From Eupeodes corollae (taxonomy: Eukaryota; Arthropoda; Insecta; Diptera; Syrphidae), in assembly GCF_945859685.1 (NCBI RefSeq), contig NC_079147.1, positions 63,828,946-63,892,945 of the forward strand: a stretch of DNA of 64,000 nt, in the 5' to 3' direction. The position numbers and the translations under genes were made by a program. A model generated the notes under the pieces. The model worked only from the letters and a program-made list of their open reading frames with translations, had not been told where the DNA came from and did no database searches. Shown here one piece after another: positions 11,532-22,536 of the stretch (position 1 is the stretch's first letter; each line of letters opens with the position of its first letter).

Positions 11532-12169
11532 TAAAGCGTGATTTTTTAGCTATTATCTTTTTGGAAAAACTGGTTTAAACTGGTTTAAAAACTTAATTAA
11601 ACATGAATCGTCTTAAAAACGAACAACGGTTGCAAATTATTGAATTTTGTTATCAAAATGCGTGCTATTTGCAGAAAGTTCATCACGCGCTTCTTCTATT
11701 TCCATTGTGTCCAGCGAAAAAGCTCACTTCTGGTTAAAAGGGTACGTAAAAAAGCAGAATTGTCGATTTTGGAGTGAATATCAGTCAGAAGCATTGCAAG
11801 AGCTATTAATGCTTCCAGAAAAAGTCACGATCGAGCGATTTAACGCCTTTAGACTATTTCATGTGGGGCTATTTTAAAGGTCATGTCTATACAGACGAGC
11901 CCACTTCAATTGACGCATTGGAAGACAACATTGAAGCATTTTTTGTGAGATACTTGCCGAAATGTTGGAAAGAGTATGCCAATATTGGACTAAGCGGATG
12001 GACCATTTGAGGTGCAGTCAATGTCAACATTTGCATGAAATAATCTTCAAACATTAAATTATAATATGGTCCCTACAATCGGTTTAAATAAGGATTTAAA
12101 GCATTTTTGTGAATTGTATGTGTTTTTTTTTTGAAAAACTTTCTTTTAGGTTTTAAAAAATCACCCTTA
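11532..12169 (+). mobile_element. Internally deleted mariner-type transposon (DUF4817-like transposase)
   Basis: The ends are short inverted repeats: the left has AAGCGTGATTTTTTA from 11534 and the right, on the reverse strand from about 12168, has AAGGGTGATTTTTTA, each next to TA. The transposase starts at 11603 with MNRLKNEQRLQIIEF, the characteristic N-terminus of this family. Most of the helix-turn-helix region is deleted near 11690. The first catalytic block (SSEKAHFWL, from 11720) and NCRFWSE follow. A second deletion after PEKVT (11825) removes the second catalytic block and rejoins at FRLFHVGLF (11845-11875), with HVYTDEP- and IDALEDNIEAF-like sequence in another frame to about 12050. 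It cannot be functional. Confidence 0.8.
11603..12010 (+). pseudogene. Mariner-type transposase, twice-deleted
   Basis: Would encode a DDE/D transposase that excises and inserts the element at TA. It retains the first 16 or so residues, the first acidic block with its Asp changed (SSEKAHF where SDEAHF is usual), and the C-terminal segment about IDALEDNIEAF. The QQDGATCH block with the second catalytic Asp is absent, and at least one frameshift lies near 11870. The open part at 11647-11877 is only a chimera of these pieces. Confidence 0.75.
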
Positions 12170-12889
12170 AGATGGTGATATTTTTTTGGAACCTCACTTA
12201 TACTTTTTCAAAATATAACCAGAATTGAGTGCTAAGAGTGCTGAACCCAAATGTTTTTTTCAGTGAACAGTAAGACTGCACTTTAATCTCTAAAATGTGT
12301 TAAGGATGTAATTTTTCCATGTAAGAATCACCACATAAGCATATTTCATTAAAAGAGAATTGAAAAACTCGAATTCTAACAAGAACCAAAGTATTGAAAA
12401 ACAACTCATAGTTTTGACAAATTTTCGAATTGAAATTTAAAATCTATTTTATTTTCGGTTTTGATATAAGGATCTAACATGTTTTTGAGTTTCTGCAAAT
12501 CTATGCTTATGTAAAAACTTGATTTGCAAAAATTTGGAGTTATTAAGTTTTTCAAAACTTTGATTTAGATGTCGGTCAAATATGTATAAATATTGTTTTT
12601 GAAGAATATAATTTTATTGGCATTAAAAACGAATTTATGAAAACACTTTTAATTAGACACTATTTAAAATCTTAATCTGTCACAAAACTGGTTTTGACGA
12701 AACCTAGAATGTATTATACCAATTTTTATTATTTCCAGCTTAAAGAGGGTAAGTTCATTAATGTAAAAATGCAGCAGTAATGCAAGATTTGCGTTCATAA
12801 ATGTAAATACACTGCATTACTCCAGTCTGTGACTCTGTTCAAAAAAACAATCTGACAGCTGAAATGCGATCAAATCTGTAGTCATTTTA
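12170..12889. other. AT-rich stretch without recognised gene
   Basis: No element or gene signature is seen. The stretch separates the mariner remnant from the 5'-truncated start of LINE family B. Confidence 0.4.
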
Positions 12890-14098
12890 TTTGTGTTGCC
12901 GCTCTCCAGCAAAATGTCAGAACAAGATTAACACCCTGTGGATCATTATTGAGCAGTGCGTTGAATATCGATCACCACTACACCTGCTGTTCATTGACTT
13001 CGAGAAGGCCTTTGAAGCCGTTAATAGTGAATATATCTGTTTATCTTTACGGAGGGGAGGCATCCAAGAAAAAACTAATTGCTATTATTCAAACAACATT
13101 ATGATAGATCTAAGTGTCACGTTCTGCACAATGGTAGGTTGTCATATGATTTTGAAATCAGTAGCGGAGTCAGACAGGGCCGTATCCTGTCGCCAATATT
13201 GTTTTTTGGTGATAAGCGATGTACTGCACGCAGCTATGTCAGGCTGCGGAGTGATCCAATGGACTTTGACATCCTATTTAAAGAACTTTGATTAAACAGA
13301 CGATGTTTGCTCTCTCATATGATCATGGATCTCTATCAAATGACAACAAGTGTGAAGAGAGAAGCAGAAGTTGTGGGGCTGAAAGTTAATTCAGGCAAAA
13401 CAAAAATAATCAGCTCCGGAAATAAATATTTTCTCGCAACCAGTGGAAAAATGGAGAGCTTTTAATACCTTGGAAGTATCGTCTTCATCGAAGGCGGAAC
13501 AGAACAATACGTCATCTGCCGTGTTGGCAAAGCAAAAGCAATGTTCGGTATGCTGTCGAAAATTTGGACGGTTAACTCTATCAGCTTAAGAACAAAGCTT
13601 CGACTGTTTCGCAGAAATGTAGAATATGTTCTTCTTTATGGATGCAACAGCTGAAAGGTTACTTCAGCCATTACGATTAAGCTGCAAATCTTCGTGAATT
13701 GGTGTCTTCGTAGCACCATAAGGATTTTCTGACCAAAACGTATATCAAATGAGGTCCTTCATAAAAGGACAGTTCAGGAACCTATAGACTCTATAACACG
13801 AAGACTTAAGTGAAAATAGTGTAGACATACGCTTCGAAAAGGTAACGACTGCATTGCAGTTCAAGCAATGCAGTGGAATCTGCTCACACAAGAAGAAAGA
13901 AGAGCTGGACGATTGAGAAGCACATAGTGCAGAACAGTCGAGGAGGAATCAGCGTCACTAGGCAAGAGTTTAAGTGAGCTGGAACACATCTCCAGAAACC
14001 GAACACGATGGCGCGTAGGCGTAGTATAGAGGCCCTATGACCATTAAGGGATTCCCAACGGATTTAACAGGTCTGATGACTTAAGTAAGTAAAGTAAA
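12890..14098 (+). mobile_element. Non-LTR retrotransposon family B, copy 1 (5'-truncated)
   Basis: Starts inside the RT at a CQNKINTLWIIIEQCVEYRS-type block and runs through the C-terminal region to a 3' end of 'cttaagtaagtaaagta', a short AAGT repeat instead of a poly(A). The same end is found on the 42.5-kb copy. The 3' part near 13560-13610 encodes FGMLSKIW in a broken frame. The nucleotide sequence is clearly related to copy 2 over its whole length. Confidence 0.85.
12891..13300 (+). pseudogene. Family B reverse transcriptase fragment
   Basis: One frame has LLFIDFEKAFEAVNSEY, the RT palm block with its first catalytic Asp. The adjoining frame (13079-13291) has DFEISSGVRQGRILSPILF, so there is a frameshift between them near 13080-13140. 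At the YADD position (about 13290) the sequence reads stop-TDD: the Tyr codon has become TAA and Ala has become Thr. It is inactive. Confidence 0.8.
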
Positions 14099-14420
14099 AC
14101 TTTGACTTAGATGTTCGTCAAATATGTATAAAAACAGTTTTTGAATAATAATAATTTCATTGACATTTAAAATGAATTTATAACAAACTTTCAACTTGGC
14201 ACCATTTAAAATCTTAATTTGTCACTGGTTTTGATGAAGCTCAAGAATATATTATTCCAATAAGTTTATAAGTTCCTGCTTTAAGATCTTCATTTTTAAA
14301 GCTTATTAAAAAAAATATTTAAACTATTGTTAAATCCATATTAGTTTTTTTTTGATTTTTTAATGTTTCCTTAAAATTTTGATGAAAATGTGAATTAACA
14401 TACACGATTCTAAGTTACTA
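14099..14420. other. AT-rich stretch without recognised gene
   Basis: Nothing coding is seen. The right part may hold the 3' UTR of the minus-strand LINE E, whose readable coding similarity ends near 14440. Confidence 0.35.
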
Positions 14421-14535
14421 TGGATTAATTATCTTCTGAAATCTCTGTTGTTCTTCTTTAATTCTTTGTGAATGAGTTATATGGAAAGGTCAGCAAATCA
14501 GGCTAGAATATTCAAGGATGATCCCGACATACATA

Positions 14536-15477
14536 TAAAGGGTGTCCGAAAATTAACGCAAGATTTGAATTAAATATAAAACGCCGTTCTTAGTGTTTTG
14601 ATAGTTATATTTTTATTGACTCATAAAGTACATAGGATAGGGTTATGTATGGAATAACACATCGGACAAATGGCCTCCACGGCTTTGCATGCACATGCGC
14701 ACTCTTTTGTTGAAATTTTCCATGACCATTCTGCATAAATGTGGCTGAATTTCGTTGATGCAGGGTTGAATCTCCTCCTTTAATGCACGGGTGATTGTGG
14801 GCTTGTTGACATAGACTTGTGATTTCAAATAAACCCATAAAAAGAAGTCTAATGGTGTTAAAGAATCACACGATCGAGGAGGCCAATTTTGATCACCGAA
14901 ACGAGAGAGTACACGACCTGGAAATGTCTCATGCAGTAATTGAATTGTTTCAAGGGATGTATGACATGTGGCACCGTCTTGTTGAAACCACATATTGGAC
15001 ACATCAATATCATCCAATTTTGGAAGAAAGAACTGTGTAATCATGTCGCGATATCGAGCACCAGTAACAGTCACTGCTTGACCAGCATCATTTTAAAAAA
15101 AATATGGCCCAATTATGCCTCCAGCCCAAATTCCACGCCATACAGTCACGCGTTGTGGATGAATTTGTTTTTCGACAATCACATGTGGGTTCTCCGAACC
15201 CCAAATGCGGCAATTTTTTCGATTGACAAAGCCATCAAGATGAAAATGAGCTTCTTCGCTTAGGATGATTTTGCTCGAAAAATCAGGGTCAGGTTTCACT
15301 ATTTTTGAAATATGTATTCTTTAATAATGAAGACACGTTGTTCTATCGTGTAACACTCCATTTTTAATAACCATATACTGTTAGCTGTCAAATTGTTTTT
15401 TTTTTCAGGGTTGCCAACACTTCACTGCACAAATGGCGGCAAATTCAAATCTTGCGTTAATTTTGGGACACCCTTTA
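14536..15477 (-). mobile_element. Tc1/mariner-superfamily transposon, DD41D-like, non-autonomous
   Basis: The inverted ends agree over about 35 bp with one mismatch. The left is TAAAGGGTGTCCGAAAATTA from 14536 and the right, on the reverse strand, is TAAAGGGTGTCCCAAAATTA from 15477, both continuing into ACGCAAGATTTGAATT. TA flanks both. The element is 0.94 kb because most of the transposase N-terminal half is deleted. It is inserted in LINE E at a TA, and joining the flanks restores the LINE frame. Confidence 0.92.
14643..15361 (-). pseudogene. Mariner-type transposase with internal deletion and one nonsense codon
   Basis: The N-terminus starts at 15361 (MECYTIEQRVFIIKEY) but after about 20 residues runs into TAG at 15301-15299, where roughly 350 bp encoding the helix-turn-helix domain are missing. 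The catalytic part is a single frame from 15299 to 14643, broken only by TAA at 15095-15093. It contains SEEAHFHLDG (the first catalytic Asp of the usual SDEAHF is Glu), WFQQDGATCHT (second Asp intact) and LTPLDFFLW (third Asp intact). Forty-two residues separate the last two Asp. One of those is an extra Ser in RSCDSLTPLD, giving the DD41D spacing known from rosa/Visitor-type elements. The C-terminus SRGGHLSDVLFHT is complete. Confidence 0.9.
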
Positions 15478-17060
15478 TAAGTGATTTATAAAGACTTTAT
15501 AACGTGTGGATTGTTAAATTCCGTAGACCAATGGTTAATAAGGCAAAGAGAAGAATTCACTTTTGCAAATGGGTCGAAAATTTAGATTTTTATCACATAT
15601 GTAGGTCAGTACTAGTGGATACAACAGGGACAGTAACATTACGGAAATGTTCCGGAAAAAGAAGGTGAACATTGACAGATTGGATTTTTTTGTATAGTTC
15701 CAGAAAGTTTTTGTTGCACCAGATAATTAAAGTGTTCTGGTCATGTTGAAGAAGCGGTGGGTCTTTGGAAGAAGCGGTTGGTCGGTTTGATTATTTTAAT
15801 GCCGAGAGCATAAATGGTGGTATCAGAAAAGAAAATAATGTTTTTACGTCATTTTTGGCAAGTATAAATAGGATTGGACAGAGAGGGCTACCCTGCGGAA
15901 CCCCTGAATGCGAAATTTAATCAGACACCGTTTTCCTAGGTAAGATTATTAATCCAATCAATAAACAAGGTTGTTAAACCAAGAAATTTCAGTTTTAAAT
16001 TGATAATTTTTAGTCTGATAATTTACAATCAGTGGTTTAAATATCAATTATGAGACTTTTTTCTAATGGAAGGAGTATGTTGGAGACGAATTGGATAAAA
16101 TTTGTTGTGGTGGACCAGTCCTTTAGAAAGCCATGTTGAAAAGGTGAAACAAGATACTTACAATGAAAGTAAAGAGAGTCTTAAACGATATATTTAAAAA
16201 AGTTTAGAAATATTATTTTTTCAACTGTATAGGATTCTTCCCAAACAGAGGGGAACACAGTTAGCGAAATTAAAAATTGGAAGATATTAGTAAAGGGTTT
16301 TCAAAGTTCGTTAAAGCATTTTTAAAGAAAAATAGTAAGGATTGCTATGGAGTCGGGTGAAAAATCATCTTTCTGTGAGTTTAACTTATCATAGTCGAGG
16401 AGCAAAAAGTGAGAAAAAAAACATTTGTGGGAAATTGGATAAGATCTGTGAAAACCTAGATCAGGTTTATCTAAACAATCACTATAGGACTGACTGAAAA
16501 AGGTAGCAACAATATTTGCTATTATTTTAAGATTAGATGAAGATGTGCCCAGGAAATTGAGCGTTGAGTGAAGTTCGTCTAATTTTCTTTTGACGTTAAT
16601 ATATTAATAAAAACAATTTGGTAAAGAGATGAGACAAGTCTGCATTTTATCAAAATCCAACTTATACAACTTATGGGAATTGGCATAAAGTTAACATGAA
16701 AGAACATGCTTGTTGGTAGTAGAAGCGTCTGGAATTTTATATAACTTTTCCATTACTTGTTTTTGACATTATAGATGCTGCACAGTTCTTTTGCGTCCCA
16801 GGAAGAAGATGAAATACGCTCCTTCCGTATTAAGAAACTAACGCATTTAACAAGACAAGTGAAAATAGATGTGTAAAAGAAGCAACAAGCTTTGGCAATG
16901 GACGAAGACAGGTAGACAAAGTGGTTAAAATGAATGCTGTTGAAAATCGGCTTTACGAAATTTGAAGGCGTAAGAGTTTTCAGACTCAAAAATTATAGTG
17001 TTATCATCCAGACAGACGAAGAAAGATAAAGAGAGTTAAATGGATCAGAGGAAAAGCCGA

Positions 17061-19380
17061 GATCAAGTTGTCCACCTAACTTATTAATAGTATTATTCTA
17101 ATGCAGATATTCTAAATAATCATCAACTAAACCCTCCCAAAAAGCTTTTAAATAAACCTTATTCGCTCTTAATAAACGTCAAGTCAAAGTGTCTTTTACT
17201 GTAGAAATATACCAAAAAGAGTAAGGGTAAATACTTGCGTTGATTGAAAATAAAAACTGAAATTGCCACAAAGACAAAGGATCATTAAAAAAACCTTTAA
17301 CAGTTTTATACGTCCAGTCTTCAAATATAAATAAAATACTATCTTGTCATCGGTTGAAACAACTTGTCACAAAGTCTAGACCAAAATATGATTGCAATTG
17401 AAATTACGAAAACTTTTAAAAATGTGTGTCTTTTTTGGGATGAGTATGTTCATTACTTTGGATTGTTCCAAATTACTTTAAAACACATTACTTACGTATT
17501 ACAAGATAGCATGACATAAAAGTCCTTAAATTATTGAATTATAATTGAAGTTTAATAAAACATACTGAAAAGCTCCCAAAAACATCTTTTAATAAACTTC
17601 AAGACAATTTAAGAATAAAGTTATAAATCAAATTTATACCCGAAAAATTCAAAGAAAAGAAAAATTATTTCAGTGCCCAGGCATCACACACTTAGCCACA
17701 TTTATTCAAAATGTCAAACTAAATATGTAGAAACATCATAGTATTGAATTGACATCATCAGACCACAACATACCCACCGCGCCGTTCGTCCCTTACCAAC
17801 CACTCGAACTATATTATATGATGACGACAACAAAACAACACAGCCACATCATGACTAGGAGTATTATACGGATGGCTATGAGTATAACCCCAAACGATAT
17901 GAAGGACTTTCCAGGGCATTCTGGGGGCCAGGACACATTCTAGTTGTTGACTACTATGACGATGAGGACGGGGGCGACGAACAGGACGAGAACAACGACG
18001 ACGACGTTCTACAAAATCACATCGATTTCATATGCTTGCTCAGTCATATTGTAGGTGGTGTACCCATACTCATCCATCTCTTTGCACAGTCTTATATAGT
18101 CCTTTGCCTTATGGAAGTCCTTCGACATAAACCATGATGACGTGCATTTGAAATTCGTTCTAGAGGACATGTGTTTCCTTTAAGAAAATCGTTACAACCA
18201 TTAGATATTCTGGTAATGCTGTTGTATCCACACCACCGAACACTCTATTCCCAACCCGTAGTCCTTTTGTTTTTGCTCAGCTCCTAACCCCCTCCTCCAC
18301 CCAATCAGGAACTTGGTTAGAGGGTGTGCATGATGGGGCTGATTAAAAAGTCATATTCTATTGATTAATGTATGTATGTTGCATATCCTTTTGTTGAACA
18401 TCAGTCTAAACTGGAAATATAAAAACAAACTATATTTCCTTAAAAGGAAGAGCAATGTTGAGGTGCTCCAAGTGAACATCATTCCATATCAGCAGCAAGA
18501 GGCCCAATAAGGCTGATGGGCACGGCATGCAGCGTAACAGAGAAACAAGCACATAACCCATTGGGGATGAATTTCCCTGGGAAATTATGTCGAGTAGGTA
18601 TATGATGCTGATGATGTTGCTGAAGTTGAAGCTGAAACTGAAGCTGAAGGCATCATCATCAACAGTTCCAGTTTCACAGTTCCACCAGTAAAATCTTCGA
18701 CCATCTTATGTATATTATATATTTTTTGGACAACAAAATAATAAAACTTAAACTGTGCCATTTCAAGAAGGACGAACCTCCTTGTCCGTCGTCCGTGGAT
18801 CGTTAAGGATTTAATGGGTTGTATGGTTGAGAGCGCTTTTTGCAACTGCAAATATGAAGAAACACAAACCCCACCGTTATACAGTGGTCGTGGTCGTCAT
18901 CTTCTTCTTGAATATGAACAATATTCCCACTTAGCGGTAATGGCAATTTAAAATTCAAAAGGAAATAATGTTGCGCAATTATTGTTTTCACGCTTCCAAT
19001 CCTTAAAGAGACCACCTTCTACCAAGCCACCCTCGTTTCCCTCAAGCCTTTTGACTCTCATCACACTATGATGCACTTCACTGATGTTGCTCATTTCTCA
19101 GCTCAGCTCAGAGCCGCAGCACCCATCAAAGACCTTTAAGGTGAAAACAACAACTTCCAGGTCAAGGATTTATAGTAAAATTGTAGAAGAAGTGAAAACG
19201 AAAAAAAAAACAACACGAAGAGTGAAACAAACAAACAAAACTTCTGGTGAAATGTGCAATTTTAACTTAAGTATAGCAAATACTTCACATTCACGTAGCA
19301 CAATTTCATATCATTGCTATACGCCCTCTGGTGGCACCCAATGTTTGTTGAAAATATAAGAGAGTAACGGTAACTACCTT
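17061..19380. other. Non-TE stretch with a less AT-rich island (about 17.7-19.4 kb)
   Basis: Positions 17061-17690 are plain AT-rich sequence. About 17740-19360 is less AT-rich, with GAC/GACGAC runs near 17955-18005, GCTGAAGCTGAAACTGAAG near 18625-18645 and CAGCTCAGCTCAGAGCC near 19100. No transposon protein, splice-bounded exon or promoter element could be supported. Open frames in it (17749-17943, 18585-18851, 18803-19015, 19084-19359) are low-complexity. It is possibly host regulatory DNA. Confidence 0.35.
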
Positions 19381-21249
19381 ATAAATGCATACCTAGTTAC
19401 CTATAGGTGAAATAAGAAGCAATTTTGTAAATTGGAAAGCTGGCCTATACTCTTCTACTTAGTAGCCACAGATGTTTAAGGTTTTTTTTAAACGATGCAA
19501 CTCAAGACTCAAGTAGTTCGTTTTTGAACTTGTAGGTAGTTATTAGCTTTTTGTTTCTCCTTCAATTCTCTGTTTTGGCAATAATGCAGTGCGAATTATT
19601 ATTTGTTTTGGATGCAGAGGTGATCTTGCAGTCATAATTATGGACTTTTGAAGCGGCCTCTAAATGAAAGTTTGATTGGGCCAATTTCAATATCAATCAC
19701 GATTTATAGTGTTCAAAAAGTTGAATTGATAAAAAGATTCAAAACTTAAAAATATTGCATTATGGGATTCATTAAGTAAAAACTATACTCTCCCATGGAT
19801 GACAAAAATGTCTTCGTTATCTTATTGGAAAGTTAAAATCATTTAAATCTTAGCTTTTGAAATCAAAAACAGTGAATTTAATTGGGAAAAAAATTGTTGC
19901 AAACGGTCAAGAAATTGATGTTTAAAAATGATTGGAGTATTTTAAAATCAAATGAATGACAGTCAATGAAGCCTTTTAAAATATTATACAGAATTCGTAA
20001 TTGTTTACAATTTTGGTTGAATTTACATTTTTAAGGAATTTGAGCAAATATTAAAACAACTGAAAAAAGTACTTTCAAGAAGTTATAACAATTTAGATCT
20101 ATTTCTATTTTAACATTTTTACAGCAATTACTATGAAAATTCGAAAATAGATTTCTTGGGACTTTTTGAAGAGAATTTCGAAAATGTATTATTTCAAAGT
20201 TTTTCAACTGAAAACATTCTAACTTGACACATCCAAATTTATCGAAAACGTAAGGGTTTGGAATGTGTTGCTGGAAATTTATGAAATTATTTGACTGCGG
20301 GTAGAATTCAATGATTTAATCATTTCTGGCTAAAATAATAAAAGCGAAATAGCGAAGGGCAAGGGTAAGTATAATTCTTTGAACTAACTTTAAAATGTTA
20401 ATAATAGTTAGAGCTTTCTATTAAATGTCTTTTAAATATGCAGGTATATATAGGAATCGTTAACAAAGGAGTTGGGCGAAGAACCAACAGATGACATAGG
20501 CACCAAATAAAAGCTTATGATCAATACATAGTTCTGTTTTAAGGTGGAAAGGCTATAAACCATTAAGGACCATTTGAACACTGGTTTTCTATACTTAAAT
20601 GTTCAATTTTATCCGCAAGTTCTTAACGGATCTACATCTTTCCTACATACATCAAATTATAGGTGCTCTTGCCATTTTTGCCATAAATGCAAAATTTTCA
20701 AATCATATAGCAAGTAACAATTATTTTTATTTGGAAAATTGTTGGACTTTTAACTTTTCAAGGAGTTGGGTTGACATAAGTTATACAAGTTATTCTTACT
20801 TATGGCTAAATGAATAAATGGTTTTAGGAGGATTAAGAAAAATCAAAATATTGTTAAAAATGTCCTTAAAAGTTTAAAAAAAATGTTTTTTTTTTTTAAA
20901 TAAAAATTAAACGAAGTTTTTATACGATACAGCCAATACTTTTACAAAAGATCTTACTGTCCCCAATTAATATCGAAACTTATAATTACTAACTCACTTT
21001 AGGTTCTTTTTAAAATCCCAAATTTAAACAAAAAACACAATAAACGGTCTTTTTAGACACAAAAGTAATAAAAAAAGGAAGCGTTGCAATACTAACTGAC
21101 AAAGATTCTGAACCGAAATGTTTAGGTACAGTTACAAGATGCCTTCTTAAACCGTCTTCTAGGGCATCAAAAAATAACCCTGGTGAGGTAATGAGCTAGG
21201 CGACATAAGAAAAGAAACCGAAAACCTTTTAAATATTGCCAAATGCTCT
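19381..21249. other. AT-rich stretch without recognised gene
   Basis: No supported gene or element is seen. A 72-residue open frame (20599-20817) has no recognisable domain. Confidence 0.4.
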
Positions 21250-21938
21250 AAACTTAACTAGACTGGGACTCCTTCAAATCAGGTCAAAAAAGATTTAAGC
21301 CAGAGTTACGATGAGCAAAATGAAGCGCTTGGGGAAAATTTCTAGAAAAAGAACCTACGATAATGGAGTTAATAAGAAAACCCACATGTCAATGGGCTGA
21401 ATCTTGTTGGGAAAGCTTAGAACTCATGGCAGATGGTAGGTTGTGGCACAAGGTCAGAGTCCTTTTCATACCTAAAGCTGGTAGTCCTAGAATTACAACT
21501 GCTAAAGACTATACAATAATGATTACATCGTTTGCTCCTAAAACTTTAGAGAAACTTATAGATATCCATATCCGTTGTAACCTTGGGCCAGAAGTTTTAT
21601 CTCTTTCACAGTACGCCTTTTCTAAGGGCAAATGTGTAGACACAGCACTACACTGCATGATGAGGCCAATAGAAAAATCACTCCATGATAAGAAATATAC
21701 ACCGTAAAGCCGCATATGTAGATATAGGAGGGTCCTTCAAAAATTTACAAAAACAGTGCAGTAAAAAAGCTCTAAAACTGGAATAAAGATCATGGGTAAG
21801 CTTAAACATATGCAGATCACTAGAACGATAACCGCCAAGGGAAAACCTCAAGGAGGTGGACTCTTACCACTTCTCTGGATTCTGGTTATGAACAAAATTC
21901 TTACCAAATTCAAATGCAGTGGTGTCAAAGCAGATCGG
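21250..21938 (+). mobile_element. LOA-like non-LTR retrotransposon family G, RT fragment
   Basis: A plus-strand LINE fragment. WDSFKSGQKRFKPELR near 21268 is the pre-RT linker. Then comes an open segment (21363-21707) with LFIPKAGSPR, KDYTIMITSFAPKTLEKLID and LSLSQYAFSKGKCVDTALH, and, after stops and a frameshift, GKPQGGGLLPLLWILVMNKIL (21837-21895). The wording FIPKAG...KTLEKLID and PQGG...PLLWILVMN is typical of LOA/Bilbo-type RTs. The element ends abruptly before its catalytic box, where minus-strand LINE D sequence begins (about 21938), without a poly(A) between them. Confidence 0.75.
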
Positions 21939-22503
21939 TGCACATTGGTTTTGAATATTTCAATGGCTGGGAAAGACAGAGGGTGGCAAAGCATTCCACA
22001 CTTACATAGTACGGCTAAAGAACGAATCTTTGTACTTGACATTACGACCGAAGTTGTGCTCGAGGGTTTATTGATGAGCATTCCTAGAAGCGCGAGTATT
22101 ACGGTGGAACTGTTTAAGGGGAGGAATGCAGCTGGCTATTTTTCTAGAGCATATACCATTAAAATAACGGTAAAAGAGGGTGAGACAAGAAACATTTAGA
22201 CGATGTTCAAGCGCCGTAAATGAACTTATGATGGTAATATCATCAATAAATCTAAATGCTCTACGTTTAATGGTGTCCAAGATACTTAAGTATGTTGCTG
22301 GAGCACCAGATATGGGAGTTATACTTTGGACGTATATAAATCTTGTGGATAACAGCCAGATTAGAGGGGGAGAAAAACTTCTTATGTCGACTTAGAAAAC
22401 CCAAACATCTTGCGGCATTTTTGGCGACATCGCGTATGTGATCGTTCCAGAAAAGGTGGTTGGTATTACACATACCGAATATATCGAGATGTTCAAGTGA
22501 CAT
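21939..22503 (-). pseudogene. Family D C-terminal region, frameshifted
   Basis: The LINE part after the RT palm. It reads HLDIFGMCNTNHLFWNDHI (22490-22430), NAARCLGFLSRHKKFFSPSNL (about 22410-22345) and VIHKIYIRPK...IWCSS (thumb). In the next frame are FTALEHRLNVSCLTLFYRYF (about 22215-22155), FHRNTRASRNAHQ (22110-22070) and finally IEIFKTNVHRS (about 21965-21935). The same FKTNVHR ending is found at 6.0 and 61.0 kb. Confidence 0.82.
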
Positions 22504-22536
22504 TTATGGATAATGGCAAGGGAGGTATATTTCGCT

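Larger units (their letters stand above)
14430..17060 (-). mobile_element. Non-LTR retrotransposon family E, interrupted by a mariner
   Basis: A minus-strand LINE with no long open frame. Read from high to low coordinates it shows a pre-RT linker (16989-16753, with SSSSWDAKELCSIYNVKNK), then PDSIAILTIFL and LISLTVFPSVWEESY near 16350-16220. YLVSPFQHGFLKDWSTTTNFI and SNILLPLEKSL follow near 16160-16040, then GVPQGSPLCPILFIL at 15904-15860 and a degraded YADD region reading SDTTIYALG near 15815. A C-terminal portion runs to about 15490. It continues on the other side of the mariner element as GIILEYSSLI from 14533 to about 14440. The clade is not assigned. Confidence 0.7.
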
